Assembly: GCA_900314715.1 (NCBI GenBank)
Contig: OMWI01000023.1
Coordinates: 1 to 46,590, forward strand
DNA from: an uncultured Prevotellaceae bacterium
Lineage (GTDB): Bacteria > Bacteroidota > Bacteroidia > Bacteroidales > Bacteroidaceae
Reading direction: 5' to 3'
DNA length: 46,590 nucleotides
Part shown: positions 17,391-25,677 of the stretch, in pieces
How positions within the stretch are numbered: position 1 is the stretch's first letter
How the letters are laid out: each line of letters begins with the position of its first letter
Made by a program: the position numbers and the translations under genes
The notes under the pieces: model-generated
What the model saw: the letters and a program-made list of their open reading frames with translations, nothing else
Told to the model about the DNA's origin: nothing
Databases searched by the model: none

Positions 17391-18191
17391 ATGAACAGAA
17401 TGAAGTTTTGGATGCTTGCCGCCATCCTTTTAACCTGCGGCATGAGTGCGCTAACATCTTCTTGCACAAGCGATAAGGTATTTAAGAACGTAGAAGGTGT
17501 ATTGGAGGAACCAATTGTCAATCAAATGTCCGAGCAAGTGAAGCAAGGGTATGTGAAGGCAATGAAGATTCATCCATTTGATATTATGAATGACTCCGCA
17601 AATAGCGTTAACGTATGCGGAATTAGTGAATTAGACGGCGGATTATCTACCGAAGGATATGGCATTATGGTTACCAAGAACGACATCTCTACCACATTTA
17701 CAGACATCAGAAATACCAGACAACCGCAAGCTTTCTATGACGCAAAGGCAAACACACTTTGGTTGACATCATGCGTAATGGAAGGAACGGGAACCAACGT
17801 AGAACAACTTTACAAAATTCAATTTGGCTCCAACGACATAGCTAATATCGCTGATACGATTGAACCTTACCAGATGCAACAAAAAATCTTGGAGCATCTG
17901 AAATACTCCGTTGAGGGAGATAAGATTACATTCTTCATCGACGGAAAAGAAATTACATCTGCCACGAATACCGTCAAGGACATGGGCGGATTAGACGATG
18001 AGCAACCTATTTGGATTGGCGAGCAGATTAGCTACGACCTCAACAACGGTAATCCACGTGTTTGTTTCACGCCTGGAGTGAAGTTTGTTACGGGTTTGGT
18101 GCTCACTTACGACGATATGCCTACTCTTTCGGCAAGCATTCAATTGGCTGAAGACGGTAGTTACGAATTGTCTGACTTCAAAGTTAAGTAA
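17391..18191 (+). CDS. putative lipoprotein with lipocalin-like repeats (DUF4925-like)
   Basis: With the ATG at 17391 the protein has 266 residues and a signal peptide ending ALTSSCTSD, so it should be a lipoprotein. The frame can be extended to a TTG at 17358, but that lies in the -7 promoter box. The mature protein has repeated beta-rich segments such as GGLSTEGYGIMV and TNTVKDMGG, and ends in an EDGSYELSDFKV strand, which recalls the lipocalin-like Bacteroidetes DUF4925 family; this assignment is tentative. Function unknown. It is followed 20 nt later by the ABC-F gene, possibly in the same transcript. Confidence 0.72.
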   Translation: MNRMKFWMLAAILLTCGMSALTSSCTSDKVFKNVEGVLEEPIVNQMSEQVKQGYVKAMKIHPFDIMNDSANSVNVCGISELDGGLSTEGYGIMVTKNDISTTFTDIRNTRQPQAFYDAKANTLWLTSCVMEGTGTNVEQLYKIQFGSNDIANIADTIEPYQMQQKILEHLKYSVEGDKITFFIDGKEITSATNTVKDMGGLDDEQPIWIGEQISYDLNNGNPRVCFTPGVKFVTGLVLTYDDMPTLSASIQLAEDGSYELSDFKVK

Positions 18192-18211
18192 GACAAGGTT
18201 AGCGTTGCATC

Positions 18212-19996
18212 ATGCCAATACCATATATTGACATTCAAAACCTGACCAAATCCTTTGGGGCGCAGGTGTTGTTCGAAAACATATCTTTCTCTATCGCCGA
18301 AGGACAGAGAGTGGGATTCGTAGCGAAAAACGGTACGGGAAAATCCACGCTACTCTCCGTGTTGACTGGAAAGGAAGGATATGACTCGGGCAAAATCATT
18401 TGCAAACGCGACTTAAAGATTGGGTATTTGGAACAATCACCACAATTCGACCCAGAGGAATCGGTGCTTGACGCATGTTTCAACCATCATGGAAACGAAG
18501 AACGTGTGCTTCGAGCCAAGCAGATACTTACCCAGTTGAAAATCAAGGACCTTAATCAACCGATGGGGCAATTAAGTGGAGGGCAACAAAAACGGGTAGC
18601 TTTGGCTAACGTGCTTATTACCGAACCCGAATTCTTGATTATCGACGAGCCAACCAACCATTTGGATTTGGAGATGATAGAATGGTTAGAAGGATTTCTT
18701 TCACGTGGTAATAAAACCCTATTAATGGTTACGCATGATAGATTTTTCCTTGACCGCGTTTGCAATATCATCATCGAACTCGACGACCAACAACTCTACA
18801 CTTACCGTGGCAATTACAGTTATTATTTAGAGAAACGTCAGCAACGAATAGATTATGCGCGGGCTGAAGTGGAACGTGCTAACAATCTTTATCGTACCGA
18901 ATTGGAGTGGATGAGACGAATGCCACAAGCACGAGGACATAAGGCACGCTATCGCGAAGAGGCTTTCTATGAGTTGGAAAAGGTGGCTAAACGTAGAATA
19001 GAAGAACGCCAAATCCGATTGAAAGCCAATAAAGTATATATCGGTTCGAAGATTTTTGAATGTCGATACGTGTCGAAAGCATTTGGCGACAACGTCATTT
19101 TAAAGGACTTTTACTATAACTTTGCCCGATTCGAGAAGATGGGAATCGTGGGCAGCAACGGTACTGGGAAATCCACCTTCATCAAACTCCTCTTGGGTTT
19201 GGAACCTTTAGACTCGGGAAAGTTCGACATTGGCGAAACCATTCGTTTCGGTTATTTCTCCCAAGAAGGCCTTCAATTCAACGAACAACAAAAGGTGATT
19301 GACATCGTGAGAGACATTGCCGATTACATCAATCTCGGTAATGGCAAACAGATGAGTGCTTCGCAATTCCTGCAATACTTCCTTTTCACGCCCGAGCAAC
19401 AATATAATTATGTATATAAGTTAAGTGGCGGTGAGAAACGCAAGCTTTATCTCTGCACGGTATTGATGAAGAATCCCAATTTCCTGGTACTTGATGAGCC
19501 GACTAACGACCTTGACATTCAGACTTTGCAGGTATTGGAAGAATATCTACAAGACTTTGCGGGTTGCGTGATTGTGGTTAGCCATGATAGATACTTCACC
19601 GACAAGGTGGTTGACCATCTTTTGGTGTTCCACGGACAAGGAAACATCAAGGATTTCCCTGGAAATTACACGCAATATCGGGAATGGAAAAGCCTGAATT
19701 CCGTTGAGGAAAAGGAACAGAAAAAGGATAATGACAAGCGCGAGAACGTTCAAAAGAAACCGAAAAGGGATGATTCGCGTAGGCGAATGACCTATAAGGA
19801 GAGGCTGGAATTTGCCCAATTGGAGAAAGATATTGCCGCTTTGGAAGAAGAACAACACAAGATAGAGGAAGCCCTTTGTAGCGGAAAGTTATCTGTTGAT
19901 GAACTTACCGAAAAGAGCAAACGATTACCTGCGCTCAAAGACGAAATAGACGAGAAGAGCATGAGATGGCTGGAACTGAGCGAAATAGAATCATGA
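18212..19996 (+). CDS. ABC-F family ATPase (Uup-like)
   Basis: This is a soluble 594-residue protein with two ABC ATPase domains and no membrane segments. Domain 1 has AKNGTGKST (38-46) and LSGGQQKRVALA; domain 2 has GSNGTGKST and LSGGEKRKLYL. The DEPTNHLDL and DEPTNDLDI Walker B motifs are typical of ABC-F proteins. An inter-domain linker with a YYLEKRQQRIDYARAEVERANN helix, and a C-terminal charged coiled coil (about 510-594), resemble Uup. ABC-F proteins act on the ribosome in translation or antibiotic protection; Uup-like members are usually housekeeping. Its stop codon overlaps the start of the HAD phosphatase gene by 4 nt. Confidence 0.93.
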   Translation: MPIPYIDIQNLTKSFGAQVLFENISFSIAEGQRVGFVAKNGTGKSTLLSVLTGKEGYDSGKIICKRDLKIGYLEQSPQFDPEESVLDACFNHHGNEERVLRAKQILTQLKIKDLNQPMGQLSGGQQKRVALANVLITEPEFLIIDEPTNHLDLEMIEWLEGFLSRGNKTLLMVTHDRFFLDRVCNIIIELDDQQLYTYRGNYSYYLEKRQQRIDYARAEVERANNLYRTELEWMRRMPQARGHKARYREEAFYELEKVAKRRIEERQIRLKANKVYIGSKIFECRYVSKAFGDNVILKDFYYNFARFEKMGIVGSNGTGKSTFIKLLLGLEPLDSGKFDIGETIRFGYFSQEGLQFNEQQKVIDIVRDIADYINLGNGKQMSASQFLQYFLFTPEQQYNYVYKLSGGEKRKLYLCTVLMKNPNFLVLDEPTNDLDIQTLQVLEEYLQDFAGCVIVVSHDRYFTDKVVDHLLVFHGQGNIKDFPGNYTQYREWKSLNSVEEKEQKKDNDKRENVQKKPKRDDSRRRMTYKERLEFAQLEKDIAALEEEQHKIEEALCSGKLSVDELTEKSKRLPALKDEIDEKSMRWLELSEIES

Positions 19997-20649
19997 ACAC
20001 ATACAAAACATACATATTCGACTTAGACGGCACATTGCTCGACACATTGAACGACCTTCATGCGAGTTGCAATTATGCTCTTCGCACTCATGGAATGCCT
20101 GAAAGAAGTTTGGAAGAAGTAAGGCAATTCGTGGGAAATGGCGTGAAGAAACTCATGGAGAGAGCCATCCCTGATGGATTGGAGAATCCCTTGTTTGAGG
20201 AAACTTTACAAACCTTCCGCCAACATTATCTCTTGCACAATTTAGACACCACTCTCCCCTACCCTGGCATTATGGAAATGTTGCAACAACTGAAAGCGCA
20301 AGGAAAACGTATTGCCGTGGTTAGCAATAAGTTTTATGCCGCCACACAAGACTTATGCAAGCATTTCTTCGGAGATACGATACAAGTGGCAATCGGTGAG
20401 AGGGAAGACATCAAGAAGAAACCTGCCCCTGATACGGTATTGGAAGCGTTGCGCCAACTACAAGTGACAAGACAAGATGCCGTATATGTGGGCGATAGCG
20501 AAGTAGATGTTGAAACCGCCCGCAATAGCGGTATTCCTTGCATCAGCGTGTTATGGGGATTCAGAAGCAAATCGTTTCTTCTTTCCCACGGAGCAACCAC
20601 GTTCATTGAAACGCCAAATGAATTGACAAATTGCAAACATACTGTTTAG
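19993..20649 (+). CDS. gph: HAD-superfamily phosphatase, phosphoglycolate phosphatase-like
   Basis: This is a cytoplasmic HAD hydrolase of 218 residues using the ATG at 19993, which overlaps the ABC-F stop as ATGA. An upstream in-frame start at 19966 is possible but less likely. Motif I is FDLDGTLLDT, motif II VVSNK, the motif III lysine lies in KKPAPDTV, and motif IV is VGDSEVDVETARN. The alpha-helical cap follows motif I, as in Gph and PpaX. Phosphoglycolate is the likely substrate but related phosphosugars or pyrophosphate cannot be excluded. The stop codon is inside the first unit of a 22-bp tandem repeat. Confidence 0.88.
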   Translation: MNTYKTYIFDLDGTLLDTLNDLHASCNYALRTHGMPERSLEEVRQFVGNGVKKLMERAIPDGLENPLFEETLQTFRQHYLLHNLDTTLPYPGIMEMLQQLKAQGKRIAVVSNKFYAATQDLCKHFFGDTIQVAIGEREDIKKKPAPDTVLEALRQLQVTRQDAVYVGDSEVDVETARNSGIPCISVLWGFRSKSFLLSHGATTFIETPNELTNCKHTV

Positions 20650-20722
20650 CACTCGTAAACATATCGTTTAGCACGCATAAACACCATATTTACGACACCT
20701 AAACATATCGTTTACGAAAAGC
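20635..20722. repeat. four tandem 22-bp degenerate repeats
   Basis: Units occupy 20635-20656, 20657-20678, 20679-20700 and 20701-20722. Each starts with AAACA and has TTTA at the centre; units 2 and 4 share AAACATATCGTTTA. Preceded by T, that core forms an inverted repeat TAAAC-N5-GTTTA. The array covers the end of the gph-like gene and ends about 85 nt before the glyS -7 box. There are no spacers, so it is not a CRISPR. Confidence 0.75.
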
Positions 20723-20807
20723 AAGCATAAGCGCCGATTGGATGAACAAATGACAGATATTGACAAATATTAAATAAATAAGGTACACGTATTCGGAAAA
20801 AATATAG

Positions 20808-20815
20808 TAACTTTG
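20808..20815 (+). promoter_or_regulatory. -7 box of the glycyl-tRNA synthetase gene
   Basis: TAACTTTG is a consensus TAnnTTTG element 28 nt before the ATG. No clear TTTG is seen at the expected upstream distance. Confidence 0.55.
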
Positions 20816-20843
20816 CATCCGAATTTCGAAATTTTATCATTTT

Positions 20844-22382
20844 ATGGCACAAGAAGACGTTTTTAAGAAGATTATAAGCCATTGTAAAGAATATGGTTTT
20901 GTTTTCCCAAGCAGTGAGATTTACGATGGACTGGCTGCCGTTTATGACTATGGACAGAACGGCGTTGAACTGAAAAACAACATTAAACAATATTGGTGGA
21001 AGAGCATGGTATTGCTTCACGAGAATATCGTGGGTATTGACTCCGCCATTTTCATGCACCCAACGATTTGGAAGGCATCGGGACACGTGGACGCTTTCAA
21101 CGATCCACTCATCGACAACCGCGATTCCAAGAAGCGTTATCGTGCTGACGTGTTGATTGAAGAGCAAATTGCCAAGTACGACGAAAAGATTCAGAAGGAA
21201 GTAGAGAAAGCTCGCAAGCGTTTTGGCGATTCTTTCGACGAGGCTAAATATTTGGAAACATCTCCTCGCGTTGCAGAGACAAAGGCTAAACGCGATGCTT
21301 TGCACGCTCGTTTTACTGAGGCTATGCAAGGTCCAGACCTTGAAATGCTGAAGCAAATCATTCTCGATGAGGAAATCGTTGACCCCATTAGCGGAACGAA
21401 AAACTGGACGGATGTTCGCCAATTCAACTTGATGTTCTCTACGGAGATGGGCGCTTCTGCCGACGCATCTATGAAAGTATATTTGCGTCCCGAAACGGCA
21501 CAAGGTATTTTCGTGAACTATCTGAACGTGCAAAAGACGGGTCGTATGAAGATTCCTTTCGGTATCGCTCAGATTGGAAAGGCTTTCCGTAATGAAATCG
21601 TGGCTCGCCAATTTATTTTCCGTATGCGTGAGTTCGAACAAATGGAAATGCAGTTCTTCGTGAAGCCAGGTACCGAATTGGATTGGTTCCCTAAATGGAA
21701 GCAAACGCGTATGGCTTGGCACCAAGCATTAGGATTTGGCGCAGAAAACTATCGTTTCCATGACCACGAGAAATTGGCTCACTATGCCAATGCCGCAACC
21801 GATATCGAGTTCAAGATGCCATTCGGTTTCAAGGAAGTAGAGGGTATTCATAGCCGTACCAACTTCGACTTGTCGCAACATGAGAAGTATTCAGGCAAGA
21901 GCATTAAATACTTTGACCCACAAACCAACGAAAGCTATGTTCCTTACGTAATCGAAACATCTATCGGTGTTGACCGTATGTTCCTTTCTATCGTATGCCA
22001 TTCATACGAGGAAGAGAAATTGGAGAACGGAGAAACACGTGTGGTAATGAAGTTGCCTGCAGCTTTGGCACCCGTGAAATGTGCCGTATTCCCATTGGTA
22101 AAGAAAGATGGACTTCCAGAAAAGGCACGAGAGATCGTGGACGAACTGAAGTTCCACTTCAACACGCATTATGAGGAGAAAGACACGATTGGTAAACGCT
22201 ATCGTCGTCATGATGCCATCGGAACGCCATTCTGCGTAACCGTTGACCACGACACATTGAACGACAATTGCGTAACCTTGCGTTATCGTGACACGATGGA
22301 ACAAAAGCGTGTGCCTATCAGCGAGTTGCGCGCGCTCATCGAAGACCAAGTAAGCATCACGAGTTTGCTTAAGAAACTTTAA
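20844..22382 (+). CDS. glyS: glycyl-tRNA synthetase, homodimeric class II type
   Basis: This is a 512-residue class II synthetase that charges tRNA-Gly. It begins AQEDVFKKIISHCKEYGFVFPSSEIYDG, which is typical of the eukaryal/bacterial alpha2 form. Motif 2 is visible as GKAFRNEIVARQFIFRMREFEQMEMQ and motif 3 as ETSIGVDRMFL. The anticodon-binding domain covers the last 110 residues (APVKCAVFPLVKK onward). The length fits the short alpha2 enzymes, so no separate beta subunit is needed. It is preceded by a -7 box and a 22-bp repeat array, and may share a transcript with the FKBP gene 106 nt downstream. Confidence 0.96.
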   Translation: MAQEDVFKKIISHCKEYGFVFPSSEIYDGLAAVYDYGQNGVELKNNIKQYWWKSMVLLHENIVGIDSAIFMHPTIWKASGHVDAFNDPLIDNRDSKKRYRADVLIEEQIAKYDEKIQKEVEKARKRFGDSFDEAKYLETSPRVAETKAKRDALHARFTEAMQGPDLEMLKQIILDEEIVDPISGTKNWTDVRQFNLMFSTEMGASADASMKVYLRPETAQGIFVNYLNVQKTGRMKIPFGIAQIGKAFRNEIVARQFIFRMREFEQMEMQFFVKPGTELDWFPKWKQTRMAWHQALGFGAENYRFHDHEKLAHYANAATDIEFKMPFGFKEVEGIHSRTNFDLSQHEKYSGKSIKYFDPQTNESYVPYVIETSIGVDRMFLSIVCHSYEEEKLENGETRVVMKLPAALAPVKCAVFPLVKKDGLPEKAREIVDELKFHFNTHYEEKDTIGKRYRRHDAIGTPFCVTVDHDTLNDNCVTLRYRDTMEQKRVPISELRALIEDQVSITSLLKKL

Positions 22383-22389
22383 TAATATA

Positions 22390-22541
22390 GAATAGAGAAT
22401 GAAGAAGGAAGGAACTCTTTTGGAAGCCAAATACCAATGGTCAATGACTAACGGAAGGAGCAATGAAGTGAACCATCGTACAAAAAGAATGTATAGGATG
22501 CTGATTTTTGCGGCATTTCTCATTCTTCATTCTTCATTCTT
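22390..22541. repeat. imperfect inverted AATGAAG/CTTCATT repeat around the FKBP start
   Basis: A left arm at 22390-22412 with GAGAATGAAGAAGG and a right arm at 22521-22541 with three CATTCTT units are inversely related. The right arm encodes the hydrophobic ILHSSF part of the FKBP signal peptide. The heptamer is the same as in the 45320-45416 stem-loop. Confidence 0.6.
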
Positions 22542-23151
22542 GGTTTCCTGTAGTGAGAGTGACAATAGCGTAGAGGAATACCCCAACTGGAAAGAGAAGA
22601 ACGAGAACTATTTCAATAATCTCTATACCCAAACTGAACTAAAGGTCGCCAATTACGATAAGGATTGGAAAATCTTAACGAAATGGTCCATGCAAGACAG
22701 CATCTCTAAAAGACCATACGACCATATTATCGTTCACGTTTTGAAAGAGGGTACTGGCCACGATTATCCAATGTATACAGATTCCGTAAGGGTTCACTAT
22801 AGCGGAAGACTTCTTCCTTCTACATCATACCCGGCAGGATTAGAGTTTGATAAATCATATTCTGGAACATTCGACCCAGCTTCTTCTATTCCCAAAACAT
22901 TCAAGTGTTCTATGCTAACAGATGGTTTTGCAACAGCAATCATGAACATGCGCATAGGAGATCAATGGGAAATATACATTCCATATCAATTGGGATATGG
23001 TGTGAATGGTTCTACTGACTCCAATGGAAAAACACTGATTCCTGGTTATTCTACCTTGATTTTCAATGTTACACTCAAGTCTTTCTATAGGGCAAATACA
23101 GTTCCTCCAATATTCCAATCAAAGGAATTTAGAGGATGGTTTGAAGAATAA
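22489..23151 (+). CDS. FKBP-type peptidyl-prolyl isomerase lipoprotein
   Basis: With the ATG at 22489 (or 22498) this protein of about 220 residues has a clean lipoprotein signal ending FLVSCSES. The frame can be extended to 22399, but that would put 30 polar residues in front of the signal peptide. The mature C-terminal half is an FKBP domain: DSVRVHYSGRLL, GLEFDKSY, a diverged central strand, IMNMRIGDQWEIYIPYQLGYG and YSTLIFNVTLKSF. It is expected to catalyse proline isomerisation on exported proteins in the envelope. The signal peptide core is encoded by a repeat arm also found elsewhere in the window. Confidence 0.87.
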   Translation: MYRMLIFAAFLILHSSFLVSCSESDNSVEEYPNWKEKNENYFNNLYTQTELKVANYDKDWKILTKWSMQDSISKRPYDHIIVHVLKEGTGHDYPMYTDSVRVHYSGRLLPSTSYPAGLEFDKSYSGTFDPASSIPKTFKCSMLTDGFATAIMNMRIGDQWEIYIPYQLGYGVNGSTDSNGKTLIPGYSTLIFNVTLKSFYRANTVPPIFQSKEFRGWFEE

Positions 23152-23173
23152 TTCTATATATAATATAATAATG

Positions 23174-23210
23174 TGTGGGATATATCAAGGCGATATATTC
23201 CACATTTTTT
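23174..23210 (+). terminator. terminator after the FKBP gene
   Basis: Arms TGTGGGATATATC (23174-23186) and GATATATTCCACA (23192-23204) pair with one G-U and a 5-nt loop, then a run of T. Confidence 0.75.
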
Positions 23211-23224
23211 ATGTTTAAAATCGA

Positions 23225-23242
23225 ATTGTGTGCGCACACAAT
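23225..23242. promoter_or_regulatory. perfect 18-bp palindrome, probable operator
   Basis: ATTGTGTGCGCACACAAT is its own reverse complement. A related site, TGTGTTCGCAAACA (23302-23315), matches its 14-bp core at 12 positions and lies just before the -7 box at 23320. Two such sites ahead of a promoter suggest a dimeric regulator. Confidence 0.55.
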
Positions 23243-23319
23243 ATTTTGACTTATATCAAAAACACCTCTATTTTTACGATATAATGCATAAAAAACTTGT
23301 CTGTGTTCGCAAACAGTTG

Positions 23320-23327
23320 TACCTTTG
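23320..23327 (+). promoter_or_regulatory. -7 box for the small-peptide transcript
   Basis: TACCTTTG matches TAnnTTTG. It would give a leader of about 160 nt before the small reading frame at 23494, containing the hairpin at 23437-23459. Confidence 0.55.
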
Positions 23328-23436
23328 CATCGTCAAAAGGAACAAAAGAGATCTTTGAGAGAATAGAGTAGAAAGATATAGAAGACTTCAATTTCAATTG
23401 GTTTTAGTTATTAGTTAAAAGATTGTATCAGGAAAC

Positions 23437-23459
23437 GTCTCAAGCTGTGAAGCTCAGAC
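23437..23459 (+). other. leader hairpin upstream of the small peptide
   Basis: GTCT-CA-AGCT-GTGA-AGCT-C-AGAC folds with outer GTCT/AGAC and inner AGCT/AGCT pairs around a GTGA loop. It follows TCAGGAAACG, a decamer repeated just before the terminator at 23624. Confidence 0.45.
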
Positions 23460-23493
23460 AATGTTTAATTTAAAGTAAAGAAAGGATAACAAA

Positions 23494-23577
23494 ATGACAC
23501 TTACAGGTATTTGTACATTAATGATGATCACTACAGCAGTGATTCTCTTTGTAGACAGGACAACTGAAGAGCGCTAA
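23494..23577 (+). CDS. 27-residue hydrophobic peptide
   Basis: This short frame, MTLTGICTLMMITTAVILFV then DRTTEER, has one probable transmembrane segment with a charged C-terminal tail. AAAGGA lies 7 nt before the ATG. It is bracketed by its own promoter upstream and a strong terminator 47 nt downstream, so it is the only candidate gene of that transcript. I do not recognise a family. It may be a membrane microprotein, or the transcript may act as an RNA. Confidence 0.5.
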   Translation: MTLTGICTLMMITTAVILFVDRTTEER

Positions 23578-23623
23578 GCTCAGTCCACATTAAAAAGAAA
23601 AAGTAAAAAAATTGATATTCAGG

Positions 23624-23657
23624 AAACGGCCGCAACGCAAGTTGTAGCCGTTTTTTT
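23624..23657 (+). terminator. terminator of the small-peptide transcript
   Basis: AAACGGC...CAAC-GCAA-GTTG...GCCGTTT forms a stem with a 2-by-2 internal loop, followed by seven T. Confidence 0.8.
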
Positions 23658-23745
23658 GTTTGAAGAGCAAACCAATCGCTTTTACTATACATTAACGAAC
23701 ATATCTTCAATATCCTCACACAACCATCGAATAATTCCACTATGA

Positions 23746-23777
23746 TTTGGCATTTTAGCATAAAAGACTTAATTTTG
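23746..23777 (+). promoter_or_regulatory. promoter of the MATE transporter gene
   Basis: TTTG (23746-23749), 20 nt, TAATTTTG (23770-23777): an exact match to the Bacteroidetes consensus, 17 nt before the ATG. Confidence 0.75.
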
Positions 23778-23794
23778 CATCATCAAAGAACTAT

Positions 23795-25180
23795 ATGGCC
23801 AAACAAAAGAAAAGCGACATACTACTGGAAGCGATTCGCAATGGAAATCCATTGACTACAGCGGATAAGATGAATCTCATTGTCTCATTGAGTATTCCAT
23901 CTATATTGGCACAAATCACCAGCGTGTTGATGTTTTTTATTGATGCTTCTATGGTCGGACATTTAGGTGCAGGACCGTCTGCCTCAATTGGATTAGTGGA
24001 ATCTACGACATGGTTGTTTGGAAGTATTACTTCAGCTGCATCTATGGGTTTCTCCGTACAGGTGGCTCATTTCATTGGTGCAAACGACTTCAAAAAGGCA
24101 AGACAAGTTTTTCGTCATGCATTAGTAGCAACCATATTACTTAGTTTGATTGTCGTATTTATCGCCATCGCCATCGCTAAACCTCTTCCCTATTGGTTGG
24201 GAGGAGGTGTTGATATTGCAGATGATGCCTCTTTATATTTCATGATATTTGCTTTGGCCGTACCGTTTTTCCAATTGTCCAACCTATCAGGTGCCATGCT
24301 CAAGTGTTCGGGTGATATGCGAATTCCAAGTATCATGAGTGTGATGATGTGTATTCTTGACGTGGCTTTTAACTATATATTCATCTTTGTATTCAAGTTA
24401 GGAGTGATGGGAGCCGCTATCGGAACAGCTTTAGCAATCTTCATTGGAGCCATTTGTCAAGCATATTTCGCCATCATAAAAAACAAGATTTTAAATCTCA
24501 AACAAGACTCCGAACATTTCAAATGGATTTGGGAATATATCCATAATGCCATGAAAATCGGTTCGCCAATGGCATTTCAATCTATATTGATGGGCGGAGC
24601 GCAAATCGTTAGTACAATGATTGTTGCACCTTTAGGTAACATTGCCATTGCCGCAAATACATTCGCCATTACAGCAGAAAGCCTTTGTTATATGCCTGGT
24701 TACGGTATTGGAGATGCAGCAACCACATTGGTAGGACAAAGCACAGGGGCACGTAGGATAGATATATGTAAGAGTTTTGCGTGGATGACAATCGGTACGG
24801 GAATGGCAATTATGGCTTTTATGGGATTACTGATGTATATATGGGCTCCAGAATTAATGGGATTGCTTACACCGATTGAGGAAATCAAGATATTGGGAGC
24901 CCAATGTTTGAGAATTGAGGCATTTGCAGAACCCATGTTTGCCGCATCTATCGTAAGTTATAGTGTTTGCGTTGGAGCAGGAGATACGTTAAAACCTGCG
25001 ATGATAAACCTGTTCAGCATGTGGTGTATTAGGTTAACCTTGGCTGCGTTGCTCGCAAAAGATTATGGATTGAATGGTGTTTGGACTGCTATGGCCATTG
25101 AATTATCATTGCGAGGAATTCTGTTTATTATACGCATTTATCGAAAACAATGGATGAAAAAAATGGAACCAGATTATTAA
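23795..25180 (+). CDS. MATE-family multidrug/cation antiporter
   Basis: This 461-residue inner-membrane protein has about 12 hydrophobic segments in two halves. The repeated MATE signatures are visible: SIPSILAQITSVLMFFIDASMVGHLG in the first half and SPMAFQSILMGGAQIVSTMIVAPLG, GYGIGDAATTLVGQSTGA in the second. It is expected to export drugs or metabolites using a Na+ or H+ gradient. The gene is preceded by its own consensus promoter and appears monocistronic. The substrate cannot be predicted from sequence. Confidence 0.92.
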   Translation: MAKQKKSDILLEAIRNGNPLTTADKMNLIVSLSIPSILAQITSVLMFFIDASMVGHLGAGPSASIGLVESTTWLFGSITSAASMGFSVQVAHFIGANDFKKARQVFRHALVATILLSLIVVFIAIAIAKPLPYWLGGGVDIADDASLYFMIFALAVPFFQLSNLSGAMLKCSGDMRIPSIMSVMMCILDVAFNYIFIFVFKLGVMGAAIGTALAIFIGAICQAYFAIIKNKILNLKQDSEHFKWIWEYIHNAMKIGSPMAFQSILMGGAQIVSTMIVAPLGNIAIAANTFAITAESLCYMPGYGIGDAATTLVGQSTGARRIDICKSFAWMTIGTGMAIMAFMGLLMYIWAPELMGLLTPIEEIKILGAQCLRIEAFAEPMFAASIVSYSVCVGAGDTLKPAMINLFSMWCIRLTLAALLAKDYGLNGVWTAMAIELSLRGILFIIRIYRKQWMKKMEPDY

Positions 25181-25225
25181 TTTATCTAATAAACAACAAA
25201 TTAGTTATGAATTTTCCATAATTTG

Positions 25226-25257
25226 TTTGTTAGAATAATATTTTTATTTTATATTTG
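25226..25257 (+). promoter_or_regulatory. promoter of the secreted-protein pair
   Basis: TTTG (25226-25229), 20 nt, TATATTTG (25250-25257), about 25 nt before the ATG at 25282. Confidence 0.75.
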
Positions 25258-25281
25258 CGAACTATTTAAAAATTCGTTATC

Positions 25282-25677
25282 ATGAAAAGATTTGTATTTC
25301 TTTTGTTATTAGCTTTGTCATGGGGAAAGATTGTTGCTGAAGAATATCCATTCTTAAATATAGAACAAGCAAACGGAACCGTAACAACCTTCGAGTCAAT
25401 CGGAACTACTTTCACGTTTAAAGACGGAAAGATGACTGTAACACGAAATGGTTCTTCTACCTCCATCTCACTAACCGATTTGAATAAGATGTATTTTTCA
25501 ACAACATCAGACATTAAGGACATTGATTTACAGGATGATAAACCATTTACCTTAGTCAGTATTACTGGTGTGAAGATCGGTGAATTTGAAAAAATCTCTG
25601 ACCTTCAAAATCAACTCAAGACTGGAGTTTATATTATCGAAAAAGGAAAACAGAAACATAAAATAGCCATCAAATGA
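25282..25677 (+). CDS. secreted hypothetical protein with sorting-like C-terminus
   Basis: This 131-residue protein has a signal peptide (MKRFVFLLLLALSWGKIVAEE). The body carries a beta-rich module (TVTRNGSSTSISLTDLNKMYFS) common at the start of Bacteroidales secreted proteins. Its end (FTLVSITGVKIGEF, then LKTGVYIIEKGKQKHKIAIK) resembles the beta-sandwich tail seen on type IX secretion cargo, although this is not diagnostic. Its stop overlaps the start of the next gene by ATGA. The two proteins share the N-terminal beta-module, so they may act together at the cell surface. Function unknown. Confidence 0.75.
   Translation: MKRFVFLLLLALSWGKIVAEEYPFLNIEQANGTVTTFESIGTTFTFKDGKMTVTRNGSSTSISLTDLNKMYFSTTSDIKDIDLQDDKPFTLVSITGVKIGEFEKISDLQNQLKTGVYIIEKGKQKHKIAIK

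Noticed and set aside
20635-20722. CRISPR array or iterons of an origin
   Set aside because: There are no spacers, the units are degenerate and contiguous, and no replication gene is near.
20712-21725. 337-residue reading frame on the - strand
   Set aside because: It lies entirely opposite the clear glycyl-tRNA synthetase gene and has no recognisable domain; it is a codon-use shadow.
23173-23358. 61-residue reading frame on the + strand
   Set aside because: It spans a terminator, the palindrome and the -7 box of the next transcript, and has no protein-like features.
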